From AWTP1-13 sp963770295 (GTDB lineage Bacteria > Pseudomonadota > Alphaproteobacteria > Rhizobiales > Hyphomicrobiaceae), in the NCBI GenBank assembly GCA_963770295.1, contig CAVYPA010000024.1, positions 184,091 to 248,090 on the forward strand: 64,000 nt of DNA, in the 5' to 3' direction. Below the pieces are notes generated by a model. The model was given only the letters and a program-made list of their open reading frames with translations. It searched no databases and was not told where the DNA came from. A program made the position numbers and the translations under genes. Below, piece by piece: positions 26,565 to 35,802 of this stretch. Position 1 is the first letter of the stretch. Each line of letters starts with the position of its first letter.

Positions 26565-27470
26565 ATGCTTTTTCCAGGATTTAACCTTAAAACTGTCGCC
26601 GTAAGCGGTGGCGGCATCCGCTTGCGCCATGCGGGGTCGGGGCCGCCGTTGCTCCTGTTGCATGGCAATCCGCAGTCGCACCTGATGTGGCACCACGTAG
26701 CCCCGAAGTTGGCCGAACGGTTTACCGTCGTGTGTCCCGACCTCAGAGGCTACGGCGGTTCATTCAAGCCGCCAGCCACGTCCGATCACGCGCCCTATGC
26801 GAAAAGAGCCATGGCCGCGGACATGGTCGAGGTTATGCGGCAGTTCGGGCACGAGCGCTTTTTCGTCGCTGGCCATGACCGCGGCGCGCGCGTTGCGCAT
26901 CGGCTCGCACTCGACCACGCGCAGCGCGTCATCAAATTGGCGGCGCTCGATATCGTGCCGACGATTGAGCATTTCGAGCATACCGACATGGCGTTCGCGC
27001 TCGGCTACTATCATTGGTTCTGGTTCGCCCAACCGCATCCATTTCCCGAAGTGCTGATCAATGCGGCACCCGAGGCTTGGTTTGCGGCACACACCTCGCG
27101 CGAGCCAAAGCCATCCAATTTTTTCCATCCAGAGGCGCTGGCCGACTACCTTGCCGCGGCACGACAGCCGGCAACGATCATCGGCATGTGCGAGGACTAC
27201 CGCGCGGCCGCCACGATCGACATTGAGCATGATCGGGCAAGCCGCGACGCTGGCAGCAAGGTGCAATGCCCGATGCTGGTCTTGTGGGGTCAAAAGGGCA
27301 AGATCGGCCAGTGGTACGCGCCGCTCGAGATCTGGCGTCGCTACTGCGCGCAAGAGGTCAGCGGCGGCGCCATCGACAGCGGGCACTACCTGGCTGAGGA
27401 ACGACCTGGCGAAGTCCTTCGGCATTTTGCGCGGTTCTTCGTGGAGAGCGGTGCCGCACTTGGCCAGTGA
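26565..27470 (+). CDS. Fluoroacetate dehalogenase-like alpha/beta hydrolase
   Basis: A 301-residue enzyme starting at ATG 26565, 6 bp after a GGGAG ribosome site. Active-site residues line up with the Rhodopseudomonas fluoroacetate dehalogenase (a constant offset of about 5): nucleophile Asp105 with Arg106 and Arg109 (GHDRGAR), Asp129 (ALDIVP), His150-Trp151 (YYHWFWF), Tyr212 (CEDYR) and His274 (DSGHYLAEE). HGNPQSH at 33-39 forms the oxyanion side. The family hydrolyses C-F or C-Cl bonds of haloacetates by Asp attack. Full residue conservation makes haloacid hydrolysis plausible but does not prove it; non-dehalogenating relatives exist. A stray copy of its N-terminus lies at 13085. Confidence 0.9.
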   Translation: MLFPGFNLKTVAVSGGGIRLRHAGSGPPLLLLHGNPQSHLMWHHVAPKLAERFTVVCPDLRGYGGSFKPPATSDHAPYAKRAMAADMVEVMRQFGHERFFVAGHDRGARVAHRLALDHAQRVIKLAALDIVPTIEHFEHTDMAFALGYYHWFWFAQPHPFPEVLINAAPEAWFAAHTSREPKPSNFFHPEALADYLAAARQPATIIGMCEDYRAAATIDIEHDRASRDAGSKVQCPMLVLWGQKGKIGQWYAPLEIWRRYCAQEVSGGAIDSGHYLAEERPGEVLRHFARFFVESGAALGQ

Positions 27471-27516
27471 CGGGCCAGTGACGGGCCAGTGACGGGCCAG
27501 TGACGGGCCAGTAACG
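27462..27516 (+). repeat. 11-bp tandem repeat, five units
   Basis: Five adjacent copies of GGCCAGTGACG (the last has A for G at position 8). The first unit contains the TGA stop of the dehalogenase-like gene, so the repeat begins inside the coding sequence and extends downstream. It is a likely slippage site. Confidence 0.95.
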
Positions 27517-28017
27517 GGTCCTCGGGCGTTGGCTTTCTCGAGTGCGGTGCGCACGGGCTTGAGCGGCTGGCATCGGTCGGGCCGGCTCCGACCCGACCGC
27601 CGACCGCGTTGGATCGCCAACAGCTTGACCATTGTTGACAGGCGCCCTGTTTGGGCTCATGTCGCTTATCTGATGCACAGACTCGGGTGCCATGATCGCA
27701 GGCATGTCTGGTCCTCGCGGATTATTGAGCTCTCCTTTCCGACGCGGCGAAGGAAATGAGCGCGGGTTTGCTGATTTGAAGGCTCATCCGCCCGGGTTTT
27801 TATCGATTGGTATGACGGGCGAGCATCTCGCTGCGATGGGTCACAGACAAGATGTCATGGTGTCTATTCTTTGCCGCCTTACCCTGACGTGGCCGATACT
27901 TGGAGCCCAGCATCCGCAAGGAAGATCGGCACGTCGGTCTTCGCGCAAGATCGCGCTGGCGCGAACCGCGAACCTCAATTTCGCCTGCCTTGCCAACGCA
28001 CGGACCTAGCCTGAGCG
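27517..28017. other. Intergenic, about 500 bp
   Basis: Between the dehalogenase-like gene and the AI-2E family transporter gene, both plus. No coding frame with family features; presumably holds the transporter promoter. Confidence 0.4.
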
Positions 28018-29109
28018 ATGACCGCACGCAATAACGATCCGCTTCGGGACGCGCTTAGTGCCCAGAGCATCGATATTGTGATCCGCCTCGGCTTTTTCTG
28101 TTTGCTCGCGTACTGGTCATTCAGGGTCATAGCACCCCTCCTGACAATCCTGCTCTGGAGCGCCGTCTTGACGGTCGCACTCTATCCGATGTTCGACTGG
28201 CTCGCGCGCGGGTTGGGTCGGCGAGGACTTGCCGCGACCGTCATCTCCTCGCTATGCCTGCTGATCGTCGTTGGCCCCGTGACCTGGCTTGGGTTCGGTC
28301 TGATTGGTGCCATTGGATCGGTGATCAATGGGCTAGATGCCGGACAACTGGCGGTCCCACTGCCGGCAGAGTCCGTGAAGCTTTGGCCGCTCGTTGGCGA
28401 ACAGCTGCACCGCATTTGGACCCTGGCGGCGACTAACTTGAAGGCGGCGCTGACCGAGATAGCACCCTACCTCAAACCGCTCGGCAGCCAACTCCTTGAA
28501 ATGGCACAAAGCGCGTTTGTGGGGCTGGTTGAGCTCCTCGTCTCCATCATTGTCACGGGCTTTTTGCTGACCCGAGGCCCGCAGCTCGTGGAAGCATCGA
28601 GTGCCTTCTTGAGTTGCGTGCTGAGCCACCGCGGCCAGGAGACGGTGCAGCTGGTTGGCGCCACCATACGTAACGTCTCACGCGGCGTGGTGGGCATTGC
28701 GCTCCTGCAATCGGTTCTTGCCGGGGCAGGCTTCCTTGCCGCAGGTATTCCCTCCGCCAGCGTGTTGGCGTTCCTAACTCTGCTGCTCAGCATCGCTCAA
28801 ATCGGGCCGGCCATCCTGCTCATACCCATCACCATCTGGAGTTGGACGGTCATGGACACTATGCAAGCGCTCGCTTTCACGGCCTACATGGTCTTCGTCG
28901 GCGTGATAGACAATGTTTTAAGACCGCTCGTCATGGCGCGCGGCCTCACCACGCCGATGCCGATCATCATGATCGGCGTCATTGGCGGCATCATTGCCTA
29001 TGGCATCGTCGGGATCTTCTTCGGACCCATTGTTCTTTCCGTCGCTTGGGCCGTGCTGGTGATTTGGGTGCAAGGGGACCGGACCCGGTCCCCCGACTTG
29101 GTCGGCTGA
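28018..29109 (+). CDS. AI-2E family transporter
   Basis: Inner-membrane protein of 363 residues in the AI-2E exporter (TqsA/PerM/YdiK) family. An N-terminal helical pair (FFCLLAYWSFRVIAPLLTIL) is followed by a large hydrophilic segment, then a bundle of five or more helices ending with GVIGGIIAYGIVGIFFGPIV. FGPIV and the GVIDNVLRPLV stretch just before it are hallmarks of the family. Members export small molecules or, in some cases, exchange Na+/H+; the substrate here is unknown. It converges with ppk2, 25 bp away. Confidence 0.9.
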   Translation: MTARNNDPLRDALSAQSIDIVIRLGFFCLLAYWSFRVIAPLLTILLWSAVLTVALYPMFDWLARGLGRRGLAATVISSLCLLIVVGPVTWLGFGLIGAIGSVINGLDAGQLAVPLPAESVKLWPLVGEQLHRIWTLAATNLKAALTEIAPYLKPLGSQLLEMAQSAFVGLVELLVSIIVTGFLLTRGPQLVEASSAFLSCVLSHRGQETVQLVGATIRNVSRGVVGIALLQSVLAGAGFLAAGIPSASVLAFLTLLLSIAQIGPAILLIPITIWSWTVMDTMQALAFTAYMVFVGVIDNVLRPLVMARGLTTPMPIIMIGVIGGIIAYGIVGIFFGPIVLSVAWAVLVIWVQGDRTRSPDLVG

Positions 29110-29134
29110 GCAACGCTGAACGCTCGAAACCCGA

Positions 29135-30049
29135 TCAATAGGCCTCGTCGATTAGTCTCAATGGCACCGGCTGCCTGGGGTCGGCACCTGCAATCTGTCG
29201 CTTGGGAAAGCGCACCTTGGCCCGCGGTACGCGTTTGTAGGGAATGCTGGCGAGCAAATGCTCGATAATGTTAAGCCGGGCGCGCCGCTTGTGATCAGAG
29301 GGCACAACGAACCAAGGCGCCCAAGACGTATCGGTCGCCTTGAACATGTCGTTGCGCGCCCGCGTGTAGTCATCCCAACGCGTGAATGACTTTATATCCA
29401 TATCGGAGAGCTTCCAGACCTTGCGCCCATCGTCGATTCGCTCCCGCAACCGCTTTTCTTGTTCGTCGGGGCTTACCTCGAGCCAATACTTGAGCAAAAT
29501 GATGCCCGAATTGATCATCGATTTTTCCACGTGCGGCGCGACGCCGAGAAAGTGCTTGGCTTCCGCTTTGCTGCAAAACCCCATGACCCGCTCGACGCCA
29601 GCGCGATTGTACCAACTGCGATCGAAGATCACGACCTCACCTCCCGACGGCAGGTGCGGCAAATATCTTTGAATGTACATCTGAGATTTTTCACGCTCGG
29701 TCGGGGCCGAGAGCGCGACAACGCGGAATATTCGTGGGCTCACCCGGGCGGTGATCGCCTTGATGGCGCCACCCTTTCCGGCACCATCGCGCCCCTCAAA
29801 GACGATGCAGACCTTTGCGGCCTCGTGTCGTACCCACTCTTGCAGTTCAACCAGCCTGACATGGAGTTTGCGCAATATCTTCTCATAGTCCTCGCGCTTG
29901 AGGTCCTTCCGCAGCGGCTCACCGCGTTTGGCGCGGCGAGCCTGGTTTTTTTCCGGGGCGTCGTTTTCTGGGGTGCCCGAGCGTAAGGCTTTACCCGTCT
30001 TCGCGCGCAACGCTTGAGTTGCATATTCAATATCTGAATGTTGCCCCAT
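29135..30049 (-). CDS. ppk2: Polyphosphate kinase 2 (class I)
   Basis: Cytoplasmic kinase of 304 residues that uses polyphosphate to phosphorylate nucleoside diphosphates. Walker A GRDGAGKGG is at residues 86-94, the lid region at SAPTEREKSQMYIQRYLPHL and Walker B with the DRSWYNR motif at VVIFDRSWYNRAGVE. The one-domain layout and length fit class I PPK2 (ADP/GDP to ATP/GTP). A charged N-terminal tail of about 50 residues precedes the core. It is monocistronic and convergent with the transporter gene. It may link polyphosphate to the PHB/acyl-phosphate genes downstream. Confidence 0.95.
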   Translation of the reverse strand: MGQHSDIEYATQALRAKTGKALRSGTPENDAPEKNQARRAKRGEPLRKDLKREDYEKILRKLHVRLVELQEWVRHEAAKVCIVFEGRDGAGKGGAIKAITARVSPRIFRVVALSAPTEREKSQMYIQRYLPHLPSGGEVVIFDRSWYNRAGVERVMGFCSKAEAKHFLGVAPHVEKSMINSGIILLKYWLEVSPDEQEKRLRERIDDGRKVWKLSDMDIKSFTRWDDYTRARNDMFKATDTSWAPWFVVPSDHKRRARLNIIEHLLASIPYKRVPRAKVRFPKRQIAGADPRQPVPLRLIDEAY

Positions 30050-30847
30050 GTTCTGTCCTTGCGGGTGGCTGGCAACGCAAGATCCGGCTGCGCTGCCCTG
30101 GCGATTCGTGCGTAAAAACCCTCATGGCTGGCGAGACCTGGCGCGCCGCGTCTTGGCATTTGTGCCGACCGATTGCTGCGGCTAGGCGGCAGAAACCTTG
30201 CACCAAAACGACAACATTGCCTGCGCCTTGCGCCTGAACCGCATGCAAAAGCACAAGGTCGTGCGGCCTTCACCGATGGATGCCTTCGTCTCCCTGGGGG
30301 CGATCTGCTCCTGTTCTTTTCCCAGCCATGCTGGACTTCACCGCACGCAACGGAAAACATGCGCCCGCGGGCTGGGCTTGACCAATCGGGAAAACTACTG
30401 AGAGCCGAGCCGCCTCGCATTGGTTAGCGCCGCGCCTCGGTGAACCATGCAACGCGCACGGGCCAATCTGCAATGACGGGCCGATCCGCAAAAGACAACG
30501 GCTTCCCGTTGGCGTTGCCTGACCTTCGCCAGCGAGGAAGGCTCGCCGCCCACGCATCGGCTATCCTTTCGCGGCTGGCCAATTTTTTTGCTGCGCTTCC
30601 CGCGCCGGGCGTGGCCCAGCTTTGCAGTTTTTTCGGGGAATGACCGCCGGCAAAGACCTTGCCCAGACAAGCGCCGATGCGGCCCGTGCTGCGCAAGGGG
30701 GTCGGTGTTATTTGCGCCAACAATCGGGGTAAACGTCGATAGCAGAGCGACCGTTAAAGCGCGCAGGGTCCCTCCTCAAATTGCGCCATCAATCAATCAG
30801 GCGGGGCAACTGCCGTCCAAACCCTGGCGCCTTAAGGGCAACCCGCA
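30050..30847. other. Intergenic, about 800 bp
   Basis: A divergent region between ppk2 (minus) and the DUF3141 operon (plus). Frames on both strands are short and lack family features. It is long enough to contain regulatory sites for both units, but none was recognised. Confidence 0.4.
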
Positions 30848-33106
30848 ATGACCAAGCAACCGCTTTCGAGTGGCGTCCGCCCGGCCTTTGCGCCATGGCC
30901 GAACGCCGTATTTGGCGACGCGTGGGCCTATTGGCTGGATGCATCCCAGCGCGGCATTCTCTGTTTGCGCGTCCTGCAACAGCGCAGCGAGAGCTATTTG
31001 GAGCATGCCGCGAAGGAGGCTCCCCACGTCCTACAATTCGCCTGCGAACTTGTGATGGACGGACGCAAGCTGCCCCGACCGGTGAACTACGTACTGGTCC
31101 AGATCGTGCCCCCGCAGAACGTAAAGATCGACGAGCGCAAGCGCCCATTCGTGATTATTGATCCACGTGCCGGCCATGGACCGGGGATCGGCGGCTTCAA
31201 GGCGCAGAGTGAGGTTGGGGTGGCGATTAACGCGGGCCATCCCTGCTATTTCATCGGCTTCCTGCCCGAGCCTATGCCCGGGCAGACAATCGAGGATATC
31301 GCACGCGCAGAGGGCGCCTTTCTCGAACGCGTGATTTCCCGTCACCCAGAGGCGGAGGGCAAACCCGCGGTCGTCGGCAATTGCCAGGCAGGTTGGGCCG
31401 TGATGCTGCTTGCGGCCGCGCGCCCGGAACTCTTCGGGCCGATCATTCTCGCCGGTTCGCCCCTGTCCTATTGGGCCGGCGTCCACGGGCAAAACCCCAT
31501 GCGCTACTCGGCCGGGCTGCTAGGGGGTACCTGGCTGACCGCGCTGATGGGCGATCTAGGCAACGGTAAGTTCGACGGGGCATGGCTGGTTGGGAATTTC
31601 GAGAACCTGAACCCGGCGAACACGTACTGGACCAAGCACTACAACCTCTATTCGAAGATCGACACCGAAGCTCCGCGCTATCTCGAGTTCGAGCGTTGGT
31701 GGGGTGGTCATGTGCTGCTCAACGCCGAGGAGATGCAATACATCGCCGATGAACTCTTCGTCGGCAACAAGCTTGCCTCGGCCGAAATCATGTCAGCGGA
31801 CGGTGTGCGCCTGGATCTGCGCAATATTCGCTCCCCGATCGTCGTGTTCTGCTCGAAGGCGGACAACATTACTCCGCCGCAACAAGCCCTGGACTGGATA
31901 CTCGACCTCTATGACACGGTCGACGACATACGCGCACATGGGCAAACCATCATCTACGCCATTCACGACTCGATTGGCCATCTCGGCATCTTCGTCTCGG
32001 CATCCGTGGCAAAGAAGGAGCACGACGAGTTCGCCAGCAATATCGATCTCATCGACGTTCTGCCGACCGGGCTTTACGAGGCCGTGATGATTCCGAAGGC
32101 GGAGGTTGATGCTTCTTCCGCTGCTCTCGTCGGTGGCGACTACCTCGTACGCTTCGAGGCTCGCACCCTCGACGATATTCGAGCACTTGGCGGCAATAGC
32201 GAAGAAGACGAGCGCAAGTTCGCTGCCGTCGCCCGCCTGTCGCAAATCAACCTTGGCCTCTATCGCACCTTCGTTCAACCTTGGGTCAAGAGTTGGGCCA
32301 ATGATGGTTTTGCCGATTGGATGCGTCGCTGTCACCCGCTGCGGCTGCAATACGAGTTGCTCTCCCATGCCAATCCCTTCCTGCAACCCCTGATGTCCTC
32401 GCTCGAAGATGTGAAAAAGAACCGCCAGGTTGTTGCCAAGGACAATGCCCTCTGGCAGGCGCAAGGCCAATTAGCGAACTGGATCGAAACCTCACTGGAT
32501 GCTTACCGCGACACGCGCGACAACCTAATGGAATTCTGGTTCCACGCGATTTATGGATCCGCTTTGGTCCAGTCCTTGGCTGGCCTCAAGGCGTCGGACG
32601 AGAGCCCCCGCCGACGACCAGGGTCGGACGCCGCCCACCTGGCGTTGGTGAACCTTCGTATCAACGAGCTCAAGGCCGGGATCAACAAGGGGGGCCCGCG
32701 CGAGGCCGTTCTGCGGGCGCTGCTCTACATTCGCATGCCCGATGAATTCATTGACGAGCGTGGCTTCAATTTGATTCGACGGCTACGGGAAGAAGCGGGC
32801 AAGTCCCTCACGCTTGCCGCCTTCAAGAAATTGGTGCGCGAGCAGTTTCTCATGTTGCTGCTCGATGAGCGCCGCGCGGTGGAGGCAATTCCTGCCATGC
32901 TCGCACGCGATCCAGAGCTTGCTTCGCGCATGATCGAGAGCGCGCGACGTCTGCTCGATGAAGTTGGCCTGCGCAGCAAGGTCGCCAAAAGCCGGCAAAC
33001 CGAAATTGAGAGGGCTTTCGAAAAGTACGCCGAGCTCGAACCCACAACGGGTCACCTGCGCACCGTTCGCTCAGCACGATCTCACGCCGCCAGCGGCTCG
33101 AAATAG
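30848..33106 (+). CDS. DUF3141 protein, PHA-synthase-like alpha/beta hydrolase
   Basis: A 752-residue protein of the DUF3141 family. The N-terminal half has an alpha/beta hydrolase fold related to PHA synthases: VIIDPRAGHGPGIGGF (about 108-123) and the nucleophile elbow GNCQAGW (about 177-183), where Cys is the PhaC-type nucleophile. It also has CSKADNITPPQQAL with the likely catalytic Asp, and HDSIGHLGIF with the His. The C-terminal half is helical and family-specific. It is the first gene of an operon with a small hypothetical, pta, ackA and fabI. Proposed as a PHA-related or acyl-transfer enzyme; no enzymatic activity is established for the family to my knowledge. Confidence 0.9.
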   Translation: MTKQPLSSGVRPAFAPWPNAVFGDAWAYWLDASQRGILCLRVLQQRSESYLEHAAKEAPHVLQFACELVMDGRKLPRPVNYVLVQIVPPQNVKIDERKRPFVIIDPRAGHGPGIGGFKAQSEVGVAINAGHPCYFIGFLPEPMPGQTIEDIARAEGAFLERVISRHPEAEGKPAVVGNCQAGWAVMLLAAARPELFGPIILAGSPLSYWAGVHGQNPMRYSAGLLGGTWLTALMGDLGNGKFDGAWLVGNFENLNPANTYWTKHYNLYSKIDTEAPRYLEFERWWGGHVLLNAEEMQYIADELFVGNKLASAEIMSADGVRLDLRNIRSPIVVFCSKADNITPPQQALDWILDLYDTVDDIRAHGQTIIYAIHDSIGHLGIFVSASVAKKEHDEFASNIDLIDVLPTGLYEAVMIPKAEVDASSAALVGGDYLVRFEARTLDDIRALGGNSEEDERKFAAVARLSQINLGLYRTFVQPWVKSWANDGFADWMRRCHPLRLQYELLSHANPFLQPLMSSLEDVKKNRQVVAKDNALWQAQGQLANWIETSLDAYRDTRDNLMEFWFHAIYGSALVQSLAGLKASDESPRRRPGSDAAHLALVNLRINELKAGINKGGPREAVLRALLYIRMPDEFIDERGFNLIRRLREEAGKSLTLAAFKKLVREQFLMLLLDERRAVEAIPAMLARDPELASRMIESARRLLDEVGLRSKVAKSRQTEIERAFEKYAELEPTTGHLRTVRSARSHAASGSK

Positions 33107-33147
33107 GCAGGCTAGATAGCGGACAGCTTTGAATCGAGGCAAGCGCA

Positions 33148-33576
33148 ATGAGTGGTCTCATACTCCCAAACCAACTCAAGCAAATCTCCTCCGACGCCGA
33201 GATGGCAAAGATGGACGAGGAGCTGCTCGCGAAAAAGCACAAAGAAGAGCAACAGGCAGAGCTGCGTGAAGCCTTCATGTCGCGTGAACTCCATCCCGAG
33301 GCGATTGATCGTATCAACAATGTGGTGCGCATTGCCGCCGAGCGTGGACAGCACCAGGTGGAGGTCATCACATTCCCTTGCACCTTCTGCAGCGATGGCG
33401 GCAGAAGGATCAACATTGCCGATCCGGAGTGGCCGAACACGCTTAGTGGTTTCGCCAAGCGTGCCTACGAATTCTACGTCAAGGAGCTGCGCCCTCACGG
33501 CTACAAACTGCACGCCGAAATCATCAGCTTCCCTGGTGGGATGCCGGGCGAGGTCGGCCTCTACCTAAAGTGGTGA
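33148..33576 (+). CDS. Hypothetical protein of the DUF3141-pta operon
   Basis: A 142-residue soluble protein. A charged helix (EMAKMDEELLAKKHKEEQQA) precedes a globular part with TFPCTFCSDGGRRINIADPE and FPGGMPGEVGLYLKW at the end. The C-x-x-C pair (PCTFCSDGG) could bind a metal. It lies 41 bp after the DUF3141 gene and 48 bp before pta, so it is part of the operon. No family name is known to me; its constant position suggests a partner of the acyl-phosphate enzymes. Confidence 0.8.
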   Translation: MSGLILPNQLKQISSDAEMAKMDEELLAKKHKEEQQAELREAFMSRELHPEAIDRINNVVRIAAERGQHQVEVITFPCTFCSDGGRRINIADPEWPNTLSGFAKRAYEFYVKELRPHGYKLHAEIISFPGGMPGEVGLYLKW

Positions 33577-33624
33577 GAGCGCCAGCGGACCCCAAGTCGG
33601 CAAGGCCTTGTGGAGGATCAGCAC

Positions 33625-34587
33625 ATGAGCAAAAAGGCCGTTGTCTCTCAACTGCGACCACATGAGAAATACGAGCGCCTGGTTGCGGCCACTAAAGGCC
33701 TGCAGGCACTGACGACTGCGGTCGCGCACCCTTGCGATGAAACTTCCTTGCGAGGCGCCCTGGAGGCGACCGAAGCGGGGATGATCACACCAATCCTCGT
33801 TGGGACTCGCGACAAGATACTCAACGTCGCCAAGTCCCATGATCTCAAGCTACAGGGCATCGAGATCGTCGACGTGCCGCACAGCCAGGCGGCCGCGGAT
33901 AAGGCGGTTGAAATCGTTCGCAGCGGCGGAGCGAACTTGTTGATGAAGGGAAGCCTGCATTCCGATGAACTGCTCGGAGCCGTCGCCAAGCGAGACACGG
34001 GTCTGCGTACCGGCCGACGCATCAGCCACGTCTTTGTCATGGATGTGCCGACGCATGCGCAAACTTTGTTTATCACCGATGCCGCGGTGAATATCGCGCC
34101 CGATCTCAATGCCAAGCGCGACATTATCCAGAACGCCATTGACCTCTATGCCGCGCTTGGCTTGGGCACACCCAAGGTCGCCATCCTATCTGCGGTCGAA
34201 ACGATAAACCCGAACATTCCCTCGACACTCGACGCCGCCGCTCTCTGCAAAATGGCCGATCGCGGGCAGATCACGGGCGGCGCGCTCGACGGTCCTCTCG
34301 CCTTCGACAATGCGATCAACCCTGAAGCAGCGCGCATCAAAGGCATCAAGTCGGCGGTGGCGGGGTGGGCCGAGATTCTGGTGGTGCCTGATCTCGAAGC
34401 CGGCAACATGCTCGCAAAGAACCTGATCTTTCTCTCTCGCGCCGATGCGGCTGGCATCGTGCTTGGTGCGCGCGTGCCCGTGATACTGACATCGCGCGCC
34501 GACAACGTGCGAACGCGCCTAGCCTCCTGCGCTGTGGCCATGCTGTTGGCGCACAGCCAACGGGCGAACCAGCCCATTCGGGCCTGA
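33625..34587 (+). CDS. pta: Phosphate acetyltransferase (Pta/Ptb family)
   Basis: Catalyses acyl-CoA + phosphate to acyl-phosphate + CoA (320 aa). ATG 33625 is chosen over an upstream GTG because GGAGG at 33612-33616 is 8 bp away. Family features include ANLLMKGSLHSDELLGAV, RISHVFVMDVP, ITDAAVNIAPDL, DGPLAFDNAINPEAA and LVVPDLEAGNML. The short form without the N-terminal DRTGG or BioD-like domain resembles Ptb/short Pta, so acetyl or butyryl specificity is open. It is followed after 3 bp by ackA, making the classic acyl-phosphate pathway. Confidence 0.93.
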   Translation: MSKKAVVSQLRPHEKYERLVAATKGLQALTTAVAHPCDETSLRGALEATEAGMITPILVGTRDKILNVAKSHDLKLQGIEIVDVPHSQAAADKAVEIVRSGGANLLMKGSLHSDELLGAVAKRDTGLRTGRRISHVFVMDVPTHAQTLFITDAAVNIAPDLNAKRDIIQNAIDLYAALGLGTPKVAILSAVETINPNIPSTLDAAALCKMADRGQITGGALDGPLAFDNAINPEAARIKGIKSAVAGWAEILVVPDLEAGNMLAKNLIFLSRADAAGIVLGARVPVILTSRADNVRTRLASCAVAMLLAHSQRANQPIRA

Positions 34588-34590
34588 GCC

Positions 34591-35802
34591 ATGACCCCGA
34601 CGATCCTGGTGCTCAATGCGGGCAGCTCGAGCATCAAGTTTCAGCTGTTCGCCGTTACCGCCGGCACCAGCCTGACGCGGCGTCTTAAGGGTCAGATGGA
34701 AGGCATTGGCACCCGTCCGCGCTTGCTCGCCAAGGACGTCGACGGCAACGTGCTTACCGACCAGACCTGGTCGCAACCGGAAGCGAGCGGCGTACCGGCG
34801 GCCCTCGATAGCGTGATCTCGTTCTTGCGGGGGACCATCGGCGCCTTGCCGACGGCCATCGGCCACCGGGTCGTGCACGGCGGTCCAAAATATTCCGAAC
34901 CGATTATCGTCACTGCGGCGGCGCTAAGCGAGCTTGAACGACTAGCCCCACTCGCCCCTCTGCACCAGCCTCACAACGTCGGGCTTATCCGCTTGATCTC
35001 GGCGCGGCAACCGCAGTTGCTGCAGGTTGCCTGCTTCGATACCGCTTTCCATCGAGGACATGCCGACGTCGCCGACCGCTACGCCATCCCGGAGGAGCTT
35101 TATGCCGAGGGCGTGCGCCGCTACGGATTTCATGGCCTGTCTTATGAATACATCGCCGGCCGCCTCGAGGAGACCGCGCCCGAAATCGCCAAAGGTCGGA
35201 TCGTGGTGGCGCATCTCGGCAGCGGCGCCTCCATGTGTGCGATCCAGGCGGGAATGAGCGTGGAAAGCACGATGGGCTTCACGGCGCTCGACGGCCTACC
35301 GATGGGCACCCGGCCAGGGCAGCTCGATGCCGGCGTCGTACTCTACCTCATGAACGAGAAAGGCATGGATGCAAAAGCCATTGAGCGGCTGCTCTACAAC
35401 GAGTGCGGCCTCAAGGCCCTGTCGGGTGTCAGCAATGACGTGAGGGTATTGCTCGCGAGTTCGCAAGCGCGGGCGAAACTCGCACTCGACTATTTTGTCC
35501 ACCGGGTACAACTGTCAACCGGCATGCTCGTCGCGGCGATGGGTGGCATCGATGCCTTCGTCTTCACGGCGGGCATCGGCGAAAACGCAGCCAGCATCCG
35601 TACCGCCATCGTGCGGCGCCTTTCCTGCTTCGGGCTCGAAATCGACGAAGCCGCCAATGCCAACGGCGGACCCCTGATTTCGCGACGAGGCTCGGGCGTG
35701 CCTTGCTACGTCATTCCCACCGATGAGGAACTGATGATCGCACGCCACACGCTGCGCGTCTGGCAGCAGCATGCTTCCCAGCTCAAGGAGAAACGCGCAT
35801 GA
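34591..35802 (+). CDS. ackA: Acetate kinase
   Basis: A 403-residue acetate/propionate kinase (ASKHA fold): acyl-phosphate + ADP to acid + ATP. Signature 1 VLNAGSSSIKF is at residues 7-17, HRVVHGG about 91-97, FDTAFH about 150-155, the second signature at RYGFHGLSYEYIA and the adenosine site at TAGIGENAASIR. It starts 3 bp after pta and overlaps fabI by 4 bp (ATGA), so translation of the three is coupled. With Pta it interconverts acyl-CoA and acid, yielding or spending ATP. Confidence 0.95.
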   Translation: MTPTILVLNAGSSSIKFQLFAVTAGTSLTRRLKGQMEGIGTRPRLLAKDVDGNVLTDQTWSQPEASGVPAALDSVISFLRGTIGALPTAIGHRVVHGGPKYSEPIIVTAAALSELERLAPLAPLHQPHNVGLIRLISARQPQLLQVACFDTAFHRGHADVADRYAIPEELYAEGVRRYGFHGLSYEYIAGRLEETAPEIAKGRIVVAHLGSGASMCAIQAGMSVESTMGFTALDGLPMGTRPGQLDAGVVLYLMNEKGMDAKAIERLLYNECGLKALSGVSNDVRVLLASSQARAKLALDYFVHRVQLSTGMLVAAMGGIDAFVFTAGIGENAASIRTAIVRRLSCFGLEIDEAANANGGPLISRRGSGVPCYVIPTDEELMIARHTLRVWQQHASQLKEKRA

